Part shown: piece after piece, positions 1 through 12,486 of the stretch | Layout: every line of letters starts with the position of its first letter | How positions within the stretch are numbered: the first letter of the stretch is position 1 | Source of the DNA: Astropecten irregularis | Taxonomy: Eukaryota; Echinodermata; Asteroidea; Paxillosida; Astropectinidae | Direction: 5' to 3' | Assembly: GCA_963971285.1 (NCBI GenBank) | Contig: OZ020244.1 | Span: 3,534,001 to 3,598,000 of the forward strand | Length of the DNA stretch: 64,000 nucleotides | Program-made: the position numbers and the translations under genes | The notes under the pieces: model-generated | Databases searched by the model: none | Seen by the model: only the letters and a program-made list of their open reading frames with translations | Told to the model about the DNA's origin: nothing

Positions 1-42
1 GGGGAGATAGAATTATGCAAAATAGGCTTGCCCTTCACCAGA

Positions 43-280
43 GGTCAATTTCATGGCCCTGCTAAGCACAAAAAATTGCTTAGCACAAAAATGTCTTGCC
101 CAGTAAAACCAACAACAGTTAAAAATTTCATTTGATATTCATGGTCAGCGAACAACAGCCAAATACAATCACAAGTGATACACAACGCTTGGATATTTGG
201 TTGTTAATCCTGTTTTTATTCAAACTGAAATGTCATGCTTAGCAAATTTTTGTGCTAAGCAGCGCCGTGAAATTGGCCCC
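43..280. repeat. family B MITE, copy inserted in a family K tail
   Basis: Inverted ends GTCAATTTCATGGCCCTGCT and AGCAGCGCCGTGAAATTGGC; inner arms TTTTGTGCTAAGCA. Flanking sequence before and after (CCTTCACCA and GTGAGCACTG) matches the uninterrupted tail at 6370-6415, so the element split an older repeat. Confidence 0.85.
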
Positions 281-433
281 AGGTGAGCACTGCGTACTCA
301 GCTATCTTGGAGGGCTGTCTTTTGTATGCCAATCAGATTCATTGTGAGCTTTGAAGATTTTGCAAAGCCGAGCAAAGAAAAAAAATGCTGTAGGCAATGC
401 CCTCTAAGATGGCCACTTTGCAACAGGTGTACA

Positions 434-590
434 GGGGTCAATTTCACAAAGCCCTATGATCGATCGTAACTTGAGTTATGGAGGATAACCCATTGTATCC
501 TATGTAGGGCTACAAAGTCTGCAATGCATCATACATGTATAAAGTGCTACAATTGATAGAAAGTTACGATGAGTTTGGTGAAATCGACCA
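434..590. repeat. family W foldback repeat
   Basis: Begins GGGGTCAATTTCACAAAGCC and ends TGGTGAAATCGACCA, with inner arms around CGTAACTT / AAGTTACG. A second copy is at 26173-26302. Confidence 0.7.
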
Positions 591-1602
591 CAGCTCTGTT
601 GAAGGGACTTGACTGACATTATCCCTTAATATTAATAACACAGTCTGCGTCTTCAAGTACATTGGAAGATGCACAACATACATGCTGCCCGAGTGTAGCA
701 TGGGTACTATGTACTGTTTTTGCAATGCCTTTTCACCTGCAATTTGCACAAAGATATAGTGACATGATTTCATGATTATGAAAACCACGGCCATTTTTTC
801 TAATTCGTTCTAGACCCATGGCAATGAGGCAATTACCATGGGCCCCAAGGCAGCTCTCCATTGCCTCTTGTGTAGCTCAAGCCCCGCCCATGCATCCATT
901 GTATTCTGTGCGTCTTAATTAATTCATGTCTTTTGGATCCATGCATTGTCTTGTGTATAATTCCTTGTACATGAATTTACACATGGCAGGCAAAGAGCAA
1001 CAGATTAGAAAACTAATTTTGAGGTGTTTTTGGCCTCTTTCACGAACATATTACAGATATTACTTTTATGCACATCGTTATTAAGAGAATTTGTTTTTTT
1101 ATCATTGCGTGGGTTTCTCCAAAAAATGAGATCGTTTGTTTTCCTTTTTATGTTTGATAACAAGTAATAATGCTTTCAAGTAATACACAATCCTTAATTG
1201 AACAAGATCAGATGTGAACATTGTTTTGTTTTTGTTTGTTTTTCTTGTAAATGTCATTTTTTAAATGTATTTTTTATGTGTACTGCACTTCAATTAAAAA
1301 TGAAAACATTCGGGCATATTATATTACATACTGTACAGTCGTTAGTAGTTTGACAAGGGAGTGACAAAATTTCTGCAGACTAAAAACCAAACAATGTGAC
1401 CATTGTCATTAATGTATACAGTGTGTATTTAGATTGATCTGTTGTTGAAACACGTAATGTACAGGTACTCTATTGTGTGTGGCCCATTGTTCTGTGGTAT
1501 TTGAAAGTCCTTGATAATTACATGTACGTCAACAAGAACAGAACAATAGAATTCAAAAGCTGATTGTCTTTGTGTCTTTTCTTATCATACTGTAAACATG
1601 GT

Positions 1603-1817
1603 AAAGGCCTTTTCACACGACGCTGAAAAAACTCAACCGTTGAGAAATTCTCTCATGGTTGCGAAATCTTACAAAAGTGTCATCGTGTGAAAGGACACCA
1701 ATGCTTGAGAGTGGCCGACGTCCCTGGTGAATCCTTGAGAGATTTTGACCGAGGTCCAGACCCATGAGAGAATTTCTCAATGGTTGAGAGTTTTTTTAGC
1801 GTCGTGTGAAAAGGCCT
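1603..1817. repeat. family F MITE
   Basis: About 25-bp inverted ends AAGGCCTTTTCACACGACGC / GCGTCGTGTGAAAAGGCC, with subterminal CTCAACCGTTGAGAAATTCT arms and a centre containing CATCGTGTGAAAGGACACC. Other copies: 42713 and 62145. Confidence 0.85.
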
Positions 1818-1878
1818 AAATGCGCTTGTTTGACATTAGGATATGCTGGTTTGATTTGCCAAAGATTTTCTTCAATAC

Positions 1879-2115
1879 AAGTAATGAACTGCTGCAAACT
1901 GCTCATCAACCAAAATAATGGCTTGAAATAATAAAAATGCTTGGAGATAGAAGGGCCTGATGTTTTCATCCTTGCAGGATCTTTCTCAAAGGCTAAATGG
2001 TCAGAGTTAGGATGGCCTGATGTTTGGATCCTAGCAGAATCTTTCTCAAAGGCTTTGAGAAAGATCCTGCTAAGATCGAAACGTCAGGCCCTTCCCAACT
2101 CCAAGCAAAGATTTT
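1879..2115. repeat. family C repeat with internal direct and inverted units
   Basis: Starts AAGTAATGAACTGCTGCAAA, then two direct copies of a 60-bp unit (GGCCTGATGTTT...GATCTTTCTCAAAGGCTAAATGG) and one inverted copy (TTTGAGAAAGATCCTGCTAA). Confidence 0.8.
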
Positions 2116-2199
2116 CTTCGTTCAATTATTTTTCATTGGCAGTTATCAATACTCAACTTCCTTCCCTGATTACAAACCGGAGTGACTAATGCCATACTA

Positions 2200-2313
2200 A
2201 GGCTGGGTCCTAATTCTCTGGCTGCGGCTGCAAATTATGCATGTACCTATGGCAGCCACTAGCCAGTGACTGCAGTTATTTGTGGTCGCAGCCAGAGAAT
2301 TGGGACACAGCCT
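2200..2313. repeat. family I foldback repeat
   Basis: Ends AGGCTGGGTCCTAATTCTC and GAATTGGGACACAGCCT, with inner GGCTGCGGCTGCAAAT arms and GCCAGTGACTGCAG centre. Copies at 9605 and 25538, and a decayed one near 29726. Confidence 0.8.
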
Positions 2314-2636
2314 AATACAAAGGTTTTTCCACTTATGCTCTGAAATAACAAAACAGTGTACAAGTGTGTGAACTGATTTTGCCTGTACACCAACAATGCA
2401 TTCACTTCACTGAATGGGCCAATAAATTCATCAGACATGTCGCAGACAATATCATCATCACATCCCATACAATATGTATACAATGATGATGCGTTGCCGA
2501 CAGCAACTCCTCCCAGGGACATGTATGAATATAGATAGAAACTAGTCATCAATGATTGACAAGAAAGGGGCGTGGCTAGCATGGGATGACTCCAACCCCT
2601 TCTGAAAACCAGTATGAGAACAGTAGTTAGTTTTTA

Positions 2637-3123
2637 AAGAGGATGTTCAACACTCAACAAACTTCGCTTTATTTGTTAGAACTATAATCCTTAAATTACT
2701 TGACATGAGAAACAAAATATTTATCTCACACTGAATACAGAAAGAGAGTCTTTTTTGATGATTTTTCTCTCAACCCGCAAACTCCCCAAAATTCAGATTC
2801 TCTGAATTTCGTCAATGGGGGCAGCAGACAAATTTGTGTGATTTTGTGACGTCAGATATGGGACACTTTTGTTCAAAAGAAAATGCTCCAATATCTTACG
2901 TCACAAAATCACATAGATTTGTCTGCTGCCCCCATTGACGAAATCCAGAGAATCTGAATTTTGGGGAACTTGCGGGTTGAGCATGTTGAGAGAAAAATCA
3001 TCCAAAAAGACTCTTTTTCTGTGTTCAGTGTGAGATAAATATTTTGTTTCTCATGTCAAGTAATTTAAGGATTATAGTTCTAACAAATAAAGCGAGGTTT
3101 GTTGGGTGTTGAACATCCTCTTA
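2637..3123. repeat. 487-bp near-perfect inverted repeat (family L)
   Basis: Two arms of about 230 bp. Left end AAGAGGATGTTCAACACTCA; right end TGGGTGTTGAACATCCTCTT. Inner landmarks ATTCAGATTCTCTGAATTTC and TTTGTCTGCTGCCCCCATTG appear in both arms in opposite orientation. The short centre contains GACGTCAGATATGGGACA. Confidence 0.9.
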
Positions 3124-3664
3124 AAGGTTTCTTTTACACATCTTGTTCCTCCGCTCTCCCTCTTATAGCAACGCATCCCCCCTCCCCTCCATTGCCTAGC
3201 AACACTGTTCTCCTTGCTCTTGATTCTTATTATACTGCTATGTCATACCTTGAGGATGCAGGAGGAAGCACCGAGCAGAAGATGATGGCCCTCTCTCTGA
3301 CCAACTCGGGGCAAACAAATCCCTGGTCATCAGATACTGATTGTTATATCTCCCATACGTCCTGGGGTTATAGGGGACAGCGATGGAAATCTGAAAGAGA
3401 AATGACATGACAAGGCTCATAGTCATTGCTGGTGGTACAGCTCATTGATAGATGATGATCATGATACTGCTTAGGGAGCATATAGGATTTGCAAAGATGT
3501 GTGTTTCGGCTGAATTTGGTACTTAAACAGAAGTGAAGGTCTTAAACTTCCTTACAGACGTTGTTTCATGTACCTTTTTACGCTTTGTTCATCTGGATAG
3601 CAGAAATACGGCTGAAATAATCTTGCCCCCCTCCCCTCAGAATCCTAGCTCACGGTAACACCAC

Positions 3665-3870
3665 GCTTTCAAAATGCTACTAAATCGTTCAGACGAACGA
3701 TCTTTTTAAAAGACACTAAATCTTGATTTCCTTGAAAAAAAAACAGCATCTGATGAACCAAGATTTCCCATGGTGACTGTTTGCACTGTTTATCAACTGT
3801 TCAGTCCATTTTCTGTCTCAAACTCAATACATGTATTTTTGTTTTGGAGGCCTTGCAAATCCTGTACGCT
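3665..3870. repeat. family Y repeat, partial copy with 18-bp palindrome
   Basis: Contains ATCGTTCAGACGAACGAT followed by ACACTAAATCTTGATTTCCT and GCATCTGATGAACCAAGATT, shared with copies at 35148-35700 and 51677-52042. Confidence 0.75.
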
Positions 3871-3922
3871 GCCTTTAATTCACCATAATTGCTTAGAATT
3901 GTTTTGCTTACATTTTCAGTTT

Positions 3923-4235
3923 TTTAACCCCTTCAGCCTGGGTTTCGTTTTGTATTATTTTTACCGGCCTTATTATCAATCATTAGTCAAATAGAGGTCA
4001 TCTGGCCGGGCCATATGTTCAGGGAGCTTGGCATAAACAATGCAGGCACACAATTGTTGAATATCCCAAATTCCCTGCAGTCTGCACTCATTAAAAGCAG
4101 TCGTGTTTGGAACTCACAGATTGCGGTCTGCTCAAAAATGCCGCAAACTATACAAGTGCAAATCAAAGGGGTAAATGTGCCACAATGGGCGAATTGTTTT
4201 GGGACAATAAAGGTTCTTTGAACCTCTTGTTCCAG
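3923..4235. repeat. family S element, copy 1
   Basis: Begins AACCCCTTCAGCCTGGG and shares with 62396-62789 the segments GAGGTCATCTGGCC, GGCATAAACAATGCAGGCAC and TTGGAACTCACAGATTGCGG. A short open frame here (REL-GINNAGT) resembles one in the other copy in opposite orientation. Confidence 0.75.
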
Positions 4236-4657
4236 ACAGTACCCCATTCAATGCATTTCATTGAGAAATAACAAAGCATTCATAAATATTCTCATGCCAA
4301 ATGCTATACATGTAGATGCTTCCTGGGCAGAGGGGGTTCAACAAAAAATGTGTAGACATTTTTCTGTCAATGAATTTATTATAAAATGAAGTGCAACCAA
4401 TTGTTTCATCTTCACTCCACATCCGAGTTACTAATAAAGCCCAAAAATTTGCTAAATATAGAAATGATTTGCTTACCATTACAGGTTACCAGCTGCAGTT
4501 CCATGCTATGTACATTACTTGTCACTGGTTGCCAAAACATTTGCTATTTAAAGCAATGTTTCCTGCTAAGCAACTCCCCAACTTGGGTCATCTTGCATCT
4601 CCACCTGAAGTGTTTTCTTCTCAAATGGCAAATTTTCATGAAATTAGTTTACTTTAG

Positions 4658-6040
4658 TGACTTCAAAATTAATCAACCCTTCCATTTTACAAGCCCCCAA
4701 ATTAGAAACTCATAACACTGCAAGTTCAACTTGAAATATAGTATGAAAATGTTTCAATAAGCCATTTGCGAGTTAAATCTGAATAGTATCTGGTACCAAG
4801 CTTCTTTCATTGCATATAAACACCCCAGTTTGAATTTCCCAGACTAAAGACTCTGTTGCTATATCACATGATTCGGGGCAAGCTTTTGCATAGTGATACC
4901 AATCTCTGGAATGGACTGGTTCCTTTGTGCCATTCTTATCCATTATGAACAGTGCATTGGTGCAAGACGTCTGTTATGTAACTAAGCAAAAGCTTGCCCC
5001 AAATCATGTGATATAGCAACAGAGTCTTTAGTCTGGGAAATTCAAACTGGGGCATTTCTAGGCAATGAAAGAAGCCTGTGTACCAGATACTATTCAGATT
5101 TATCTCGCAAATGGCTTATTCATGGTATTTTTCAACAAGTTAATAAAACAACTTCCATTTTCAGATTTCTCAGGGGAAAATAGCACCTTTGAAACATTAG
5201 AGCTCATTTTTAAACTCCAAAATTAGTTGACTTTAGTTGACTTCAAAATAATAAACTCTTCCATTTTACAACAAGCCCCCAAATCAGAAACTGATAACAC
5301 TGCACAAGAAAGTTCAACTTGAAGTACATGTATAGTATAAACATGTTTCAATTCATAGTAAAATCAGCAAAGTTATTAAATCAACAACTTCCATTTCCAG
5401 ATTTCTCAGTGGAAAAAATAGAATTTTTGAAACATTAAGGCTAATTTGTACACTACAAAATTAGTTGACTTTAGTTGACTTCAAAATAATCAACACTGTT
5501 TCAATTCATTGTACATGTATATCAGCAAAGTTAATAAAACAACTTCAATTTCGCATTTGTTTTTAAAATAGGGGCTATTTTTATACAACAAAATTGGTTG
5601 ACTTCAAATCAACTGTTCCATTTTACAACAAGCCCAAGATCAGAAACCGACATTGCATAAGCAAGTTCAACTTGGAGTATTATAAACGTGTTTTGATTTG
5701 TGGCATTATCGGCAAAAGTAATAAAACAACTTCCACTTTCAGATTTCTCAGGATAAAAATTGCATTTTTGAAACATTAAGGCTAATTTGTACACTACAAA
5801 ATTAGTTGACTTAAGTTGACTTCAAAATAATCAACTCTGTTTCAATTCATTGTATTATCAGCAAAATTAATAAAACAACTTCAATTTTCACATTTTTAAA
5901 AACATAGGGCTATTTTTACACAACAAAATTAGTTGACTTGAAATAAACTCTTCCATTTTACAACAACCCCCAGATCAGAAACTCATAACACGGCATAACA
6001 AAGTTCAGCTTGAAGTATAGTATAAAAATGTTTTATTCAT
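4658..6040. repeat. degenerate tandem repeat, about 340-bp higher-order unit
   Basis: The block CAAAATTAGTTGACTTTAG recurs at about 5218, 5456, 5797 and 5924, with TTCCATTTTACAACAAGCCC and AAAACAACTTCAATTTTC between. Corresponding blocks are 336-341 bp apart. A foldback (4766-5106) interrupts the first unit. Confidence 0.75.
4766..5106. repeat. 341-bp foldback element (family M)
   Basis: Ends AATCTGAATAGTATCTGGTA / TACCAGATACTATTCAGATT. Inner arms include AGACTCTGTTGCTATATCAC and GGGGCAAGCTTTTGC. A second copy lies at 52602-53165, split by a family A element, and a fragment at about 44390-44450. Confidence 0.88.
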
Positions 6041-6365
6041 CTTTTCCATTTTCAACACAAGAGGCAAAACGTACATTTATTTATTTCGACTTTTAAGAAA
6101 AAACTGAGTGACCATGTTGCAGCATATACATAATGCTACTAATGCATAAAAATTACATAAATCAGACTTAATTGTACAGACGCATACTTCATATCAGTCA
6201 TATAGAGTGTGAGGCTTTACAATAATAACACATATGCATATTTGTATCCTACAATTTGCTATTTATAAATACTACTGGCATCTATTTGCCACAACCTGCT
6301 GAAACAACCCAATTTTCTGGATTACTAATATCTCTGTCTTGCAATGAATATTAAATAGTCAGGAA

Positions 6366-6572
6366 ATAGATATTATGCAAATTAGGCTTGTCCTTCACCA
6401 ACGTGGATGAGCACTGTATACTCTTTACAGTGCTTTGTCTTGTGCCTGTAATATATTTTTGCGGTAACATCATGTGACATAATTAAACTCTTTTGTGAGT
6501 ATGTGGTGACTCTGAAAAGAGCCAGTCAATTTGGCGTTTCGGCCAGCATGCTCTGGCCGTCTTTTCAGGAGA
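6366..6572 (-). repeat. family K element, hairpins on minus strand
   Basis: Minus strand reads CCTGAAAAGA, then a 7-bp stem CGGCCAG with loop AGCATG closed by CTGGCCG, then AAACGCC, then a second hairpin GGCTCTTTTCAGAGTCACC and the tail CTCACAAAAGAGTTTAATTA. Same order as the copies at 24296, 29561 and 51037. Confidence 0.8.
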
Positions 6573-7293
6573 AAGAAAAACCCCTTTTTAATTCCTCTCT
6601 TGTACTTAACCACCAAACAAACAAATGGTAGTTGGCATAATGGTGTAATTCTAAAAAGACTGTAGATTTGGTATGGTAAAAAATTCAGCCATTTTGATTT
6701 TGCTCCCACAACAAGCACTGCAAGAGTTTCTCTGACAAAGAATTGAGCAAACCCCATTCTTGACATTTTAACTAAAATGCGTTTCAGTAGGGCGCAGTAT
6801 AGAAGTAGTGCAGTCCTAGTTCGGATTTCAAATGCAGTAAACCGAAGAACTGTATATATTCTGTTTCCAATAATTATAATGCACAGTAATGGTATAGTTG
6901 CCATATCAAGTTATGATGTCTACAGTAAGTAGTAAATAAATTATACGTTGACTCATGTAAGACTGCACACACATGGATAGGTGGAACTAATCATGTGCGA
7001 CAAACACAAAACAAGAGAAAACACGACCAGCAGCGTCATTTGAAACTGATATGTGTTTTGTGAAGGATATGTTTGGATAATGGCACTCATGGAACGTATT
7101 ACGAGAAATTAAAATGAAAAGACATTTTGAGGCGATAGACATTATTTCTGAGAACGCTGCTTTCCAACATTTAAAACTTTTAGAAGTAAAAAAAGGGCAA
7201 TTTAGCTAATTTTCTAAAGCAAATTGTGAGGGATATATTCACATTTTGCAACTGCGGAACGGGACTAGAATTAAGCAATAATCGTAAGTACCT
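6573..7293. other. AT-rich intergenic stretch, nothing recognised
   Basis: No exon, RNA or repeat copy seen. The 144-codon minus-strand frame at 6470-6904 runs into the family K element and shows no domain. Confidence 0.5.
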
Positions 7294-7523
7294 GGGACCA
7301 ATTTAACGTCACTGCTTCGCACAAAAATTTGCTAAGCATGAAATTTCTGTCTTAATAAAACCAAATTTCCATGCGAATTGTGTATCGCTTGTGATGGTTC
7401 TTTGGCTGTTGTTCACTGACCATGAATATCAAATGAAATTTTTAATAGTTGTTTGTTTTATTGGGCAAGACATTTTTGTGCTAAGCAAATTTTTGTGCTT
7501 AGCAGCTCTATGAACTTGGCCCC
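7294..7523. repeat. family B MITE
   Basis: Ends GGGACCAATTTAACGTCACT and GCAGCTCTATGAACTTGGCC; inner arms AAAATTTGCTAAGCATGAAA / TGCTAAGCAAATTTTTGTGC. Confidence 0.85.
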
Positions 7524-8645
7524 TGGATGAAGCCACTCATGCATGACTGCATTATCCTTGCTTCCTGAAGACAAAAACATCTGGCAATTTGAACGATGAA
7601 AGATTATGAACCTTTTGACGAGCAGACGAAAACACTTCCAGCAATTTTTGACTTTACACATCGCTTTAACTGCTCCCAAACATCACTAATATTGACGTTC
7701 ACTATTGTTTACGAAGTACCAGGGAAGACGAGTCCATTTGTTCCTACACTGAGTGAAGTCTATCCCTCTTTATGACTCTGAGTACTCAAGTCGACTATAA
7801 TCATTGACCAATGAAATTTTGCCACCAGATGCCATGATATATAAAAAGTTTTACAAATCTCAAATTTGTCTTGAAGAAAATCTGCGTAAATACTCCCTGT
7901 TATTTAATATCTAGGGTAAACAATTACATGAAAAAAATTGAGACATAGCCTACCCATTTCAAAATTAAGCCATACATACAAATTCTGATGGCTGGTATTG
8001 CTGACACATGTACACACAGTTCTGTTAACTCTAGGACTAAATTAAAATGCTAGTCTATCAACCGTGGTTCGGGTTTAGCGACGCAACACTGGCCATGAGT
8101 AAGCTACGTCCCCATTTCATTTCCAGCACAAGGAATACATCATCTTGTGTATAAATGAAACATAACTACTAAATAAATGTACAATCCATTCTTAAACTTC
8201 ACAGAATTTGTCCGATATCTATTGCTACACTTACCAGCATTAAAAAAATTCTTTGTCAATGGATAGGTTATTCACACATGACAATCTTTTAAACACAAAA
8301 ATCCACATTATTTCATCAAAATTAATGTCCATGATATAATTACGTCAAGCTGTACAATTCATCTTCGGCAGACAAGCAAAATCAAAAGAAACTGCAAAAT
8401 CATAATTTGCTTTGGCAAAATATATAGTCAAAAAAATAGATTTTTCACATACCAAAAAATAAGTCATTTATGATACAGAAAAAAATTAACTAAATTATAC
8501 TTATAAGAAACAGGCTACAGAAACAAGTTACCAAAAAATTCTTGTGTAATGATAAAACCTTTTTTTTCTGCTGGCTGATGTCAAAAGTTGGGGGTGCGCT
8601 GTAAACATGGGTGCACCGTATACGGTAACCATTGAGTTGTTACCA
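7524..8645. other. intergenic stretch, nothing recognised
   Basis: AT-rich sequence with short frames only. No splice-bounded conserved frame and no copy of the repeat families was seen. Confidence 0.5.
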
Positions 8646-8874
8646 GGGGCCTTTTCCAAACCTTGGATCCGGCTCTGGCTTCATTTCATGAGTCTATTCT
8701 AAAATAATGGGTACCAAAATAGAGGCTTTTGCAGTTCAGAAGTAGATTCTTTGGTTTGAAAAGGAAAACTGAGCTTCAGCTTCAATGAAAAACCACAACC
8801 TATATTTTCAGCATATGGATGACAGAGCCGGAGCCTGAGCCGGAGCCGAGGTTGTATAAGGTCCAAAAATTCAA
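8646..8874. repeat. family D MITE
   Basis: Left end GGGGCCTTTTCCAAACCTTG, right end GAGCCGAGGTTGTATAAGG. The subterminal GAGCC/GGCTC repeats form the arms; the internal block AAGTAGATTCTTTGGTTTGA is shared by all seven copies. Confidence 0.88.
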
Positions 8875-9223
8875 TTTCATCATATGAAATGTTTATAACT
8901 AGATGATACGTCATAAAGCTAGTGTGATCCTACACAGCCACTGTATGGCTTACAACTTGCCAAGTGTATCACCAATGCTATTAAGCAATTAATGAGCTTT
9001 AGCTACTGACTGCCACCCACAGCAAACAGTAATCAAGCAGACAAGCACCCATTATACAGCTGGATAGCTCGGATGGAACAGTGCCGGTATAATTGTTCAC
9101 ATAGGCCCAATTTCGTAGTGTTGCTGAGAAAATTATCTTGATCAGCTCAGAGCTCAAATTCCATGTGATGTTAATGCCAAGCAAAACAAACCATATTGAC
9201 TGGTGATCCAGGTTATGTATTGA

Positions 9224-9377
9224 CTTGGAGCCAAGTCGTTGGAAGTCGCGGTGATCACTCAAGTAGTCCCGAGCCAAGAGCCGAACTATCGCCGTAGCCA
9301 TGAGTCTCGCAAGAAAGTAGAGTTTCGTGAATGAAGAGACGATCACCGCGACTTTCAAACGACTTGGCTCCAAGTCT
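9224..9377. repeat. foldback element, about 150 bp
   Basis: Arms ACTTGGAGCCAAGTCGTTGG and CGACTTGGCTCCAAGT flank an inner GTCGCGGTGATC / GATCACCGCGAC pair. Single copy seen. Confidence 0.8.
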
Positions 9378-9604
9378 AGGTTGTGTAACAAACAAGTCCT
9401 TTGGTGCTACTTAAGTGTACATGTACTGCCCCCGTCCACTTCAATTTAATAACAAACAAAAATCAAAATGCTACACAAAATAGTCATTTGCTTGTGGTCC
9501 TTACCTTTAAATGTTCATACAAAATTGAGCCTTGATTCTTGAGCTAAAAGTGAAGCACTATCCTATGTTAATATCCTACCAGTGGCATTTGTAAGAGCTA
9601 CATG

Positions 9605-9746
9605 TAGGCTGTGTCCCAAATCTCTAGCTGCGACTGCAAATAACACACAAGTCTATGGAAATGGCTGCAGTCACTGGCTAGTGGCTGCCATACATGTAGG
9701 TGTGTGTGTAATTTGCAGCCGCATCTGAGATTTGGGACACAGCCTT
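9605..9746. repeat. family I foldback repeat
   Basis: Ends AGGCTGTGTCCCAAATCTCT and GAGATTTGGGACACAGCCT, with inner GACTGCAAATAACACACAAG arm. Confidence 0.85.
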
Positions 9747-10660
9747 ACTTTTGTTTTGTTTAGTGCCCCAGTTTCAAATGTCATCACCAAATGGATGAAA
9801 AGCCATTTACATGTATATTCAACAAACAAACATTTTTAATATTGAAATATCAAAAAAACATTCTTGAAAAGGATAATAACGATCAAAGTGTCGTTGTTAT
9901 TTCTCTGCTCGTTGAAACCAGGGTTGATTTAGGCTAGTTTCACCTACAGATTTTTACGGCAAATTGCTACTGTACTTTCAATTGCAGGTCGGTCCCATCA
10001 AGCGGTATACAAAACCCTGTCACAAAAACTAAAAAGTTCATTCAACAATCTAATTTATTATTTTAAAAAATGTCTTGAAATTGCCCACTTTTATACACAT
10101 AGATACAAGATCGCACTGTGGGTTAAAAATTCCCATACATAGATATGCTTGCTTTTCCAGTGTTTTTGCTCTGATACAAAGAAATTAATAAAAAATAATG
10201 CAACCAAAAATTAAATTGTGCATTGCTTGAAGATCCGAATATCACAGGTAATATATTATATATATACATGTATATAGGGGGAAAAGGAATGTATTGTAGA
10301 AATCTGAATAATTATTTGTATTCAAAAGTTACACATGGTTTTACAAAATTCAGTTTACATGTACAAATATATACACTTTATATACACTTGGTTATATTTG
10401 TCTTGGATTCGATCATAAATTGTTAAATTTACACATTTAAGTCTGGAAAGGTGCAAAGTTTTATTAATAAAATCCGTGCTATGAAGAGAAGAATGTGAAT
10501 TTATATTAAAAACAAAGACTTATGCAATAGGCAATTCAGCATTCAACTATAAAGAGATAGACCTCTTAGAACAGTTCAAACTTATCCTTAACAGTAGTGT
10601 GCCACTGGACTATTTGACAGCCTGTTTAAAAGCACAGTTTCAAATGGTGAAAGACACCAA
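9747..10660. other. AT-rich intergenic stretch
   Basis: Short TA-rich runs (TATATATACATG at about 10260-10280). No gene or dispersed repeat recognised. Confidence 0.5.
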
Positions 10661-11022
10661 TAAGGGTAATATCATACTTTGGTTTTTGTCAAAGAAATAC
10701 AGATTTATGGTCAAAAATATCAAGACAGATACAGTAACAGTCATCTGTGAAACTTCCAGCCCTATACGGTGCCCACTTTTTGAGAAAACAGTGAAAAACG
10801 GCCATGGTATTTTGAAAATCTTTTCACAGGATTTTGAATCTTCCAAAGATCAAAATTGTGTTAGGTCAATTGGTTTTGCTCTTTTCTGGATAAATACAGC
10901 ATTTAAGGCAGAAACATAATAACAAAATGTTTCTACCATCACCATCTTCATACCCTGTAAGGAATACATAATACATGGAGCTTTCTGTTTTGGTATGCTA
11001 CCAAAGTATGATAGTACCTTTA
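10661..11022. repeat. family J element
   Basis: About 20-bp inverted ends: TAAGGGTAATATCATACTTTGG-type left, CCAAAGTATGATAGTACCTT right. Internal landmarks ATCTGTGAAACTTCCAG, TCTGGATAAATACAGCATTT and TTTCTACCATCACCATCTTC recur at 27603, 41580 and 55083. Confidence 0.85.
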
Positions 11023-12486
11023 AGCACTTTCTTTACATATACTTTATTCTGATTGTCATAAAATTTCATCTAGTCTTTGAACATTTGAGTGTAAAATTAC
11101 CATCACTAATCCTCAACAGATTTTGTTGTTATCTTTTTCCAGCTAAGGTACAAAATCATCGTCAGCTCGGTGTAACTATCACTAAATTGGCTTAAGTCCA
11201 GCAATGCATTTTTAAAACAAATAACGCAACAACATGCTCAAATATGAAGGCTCAGAAGGCTGGAAATGAGGGGAGGGGAGTATTTAATTGGGGGCGGGAT
11301 GGGTTGTCCCAAAGGGTGCAAATGAGTGATACAAAGAGTGGTGGTGCATGACGGAATGCATGAATAAGAAAAATGAATTAAGACAGAGAAATCATTTCAA
11401 GATGAGTAGGTGAAAAAAACATGGGCAAAATGATCCATGTCCACCGACCACACCATCCAATTTTTAGTCTCACTGCTTTGCATTTCTCAAGAGGTACATT
11501 GGTTATTTCTTTTTTTAAACTTCAAAAGGCGAATTTACAACAGCTAGTATGAAAATGAGCCAAAAATGATACAAATGTTCAACTTTAAAAATGATTTTAA
11601 CCAGTTGGTGACTTGGTATCGTAAATTGTGTGGTGCACAGCTTAATGAAAGATAGTCAGCAAATTAAAAGTCAATTTCACGATCTGGCCCAAAATGCAAC
11701 TCGTTGCTGTTGTGAAAAACAACACTACTCTACAAAATGAGGAAAAAACACAAATTAAAGAACGAAACGTGCCATTCCGGGAAAAAACACAGGCTATGCA
11801 CTGTTAAATGCCACACACAGCCATCAGAGGAAGGCTTGAAAGATAAAGAGGTAGAAGTCGTCACCAGTTGTGACTCCAATTCATTTTCTGTTCTTGCTTC
11901 AAGCATGCAGAGATATCAAGACACTTAAATTAAAAAATTAAAATCTCCAAAAACATTTCATTTTCATTCTTCCTTATTTTTTTGAAAAGTGAACAAAGAA
12001 ACACATACAATAAAGGCATGTTCACTTTTCAATGACTTTAAAATTCAGTCAGTTTCCCTTGTGGTTATTTCATGATTCCTTATTTTTAAAATTCTTTTAT
12101 GGCTTTATCGAGCCTGACATGTTTGTCTTTTTTTTGCGGATGATGAAGAAAAACAGAACAAAGTATTAAACTGAAACGTGCGCGGCCAGTTTTGGTTAGC
12201 CCGCCACCAACAATAAAGGCATGACATAATACCTGTAAGACTGACATGTGGTATAGTCAGACAAACGATCTGACTTAACGGCTGCCGTGGGTGTCTATAG
12301 CCAGTCCGCATCCTCTTTTTCACCTGAGATAAATTGATTTGCCACAATTTGAATGAGCCACATTGATTATTATGGGATGGTTATCACTAGGGCAACCCTC
12401 GTCATGGCGACGACAGGTTTGGAAGAGAGGGTCTGTTTACTTGCACGTTTACATTCCAGAGACCTATCTCAAGCACAAAACAAACA
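11023..12486. other. intergenic stretch, nothing recognised
   Basis: Includes a purine-rich G run near 11260-11300. The plus-strand frame at 11737-11928 has no visible domain or splice context. Confidence 0.45.

Noticed and set aside
3099-3410. Plus-strand frame after the long inverted repeat
   Set aside because: Begins in the repeat arm and has no domain or splice context.
6470-6904. 144-codon minus-strand frame
   Set aside because: Overlaps the family K hairpins, no domain or homologue recognised, no codon-use signal.
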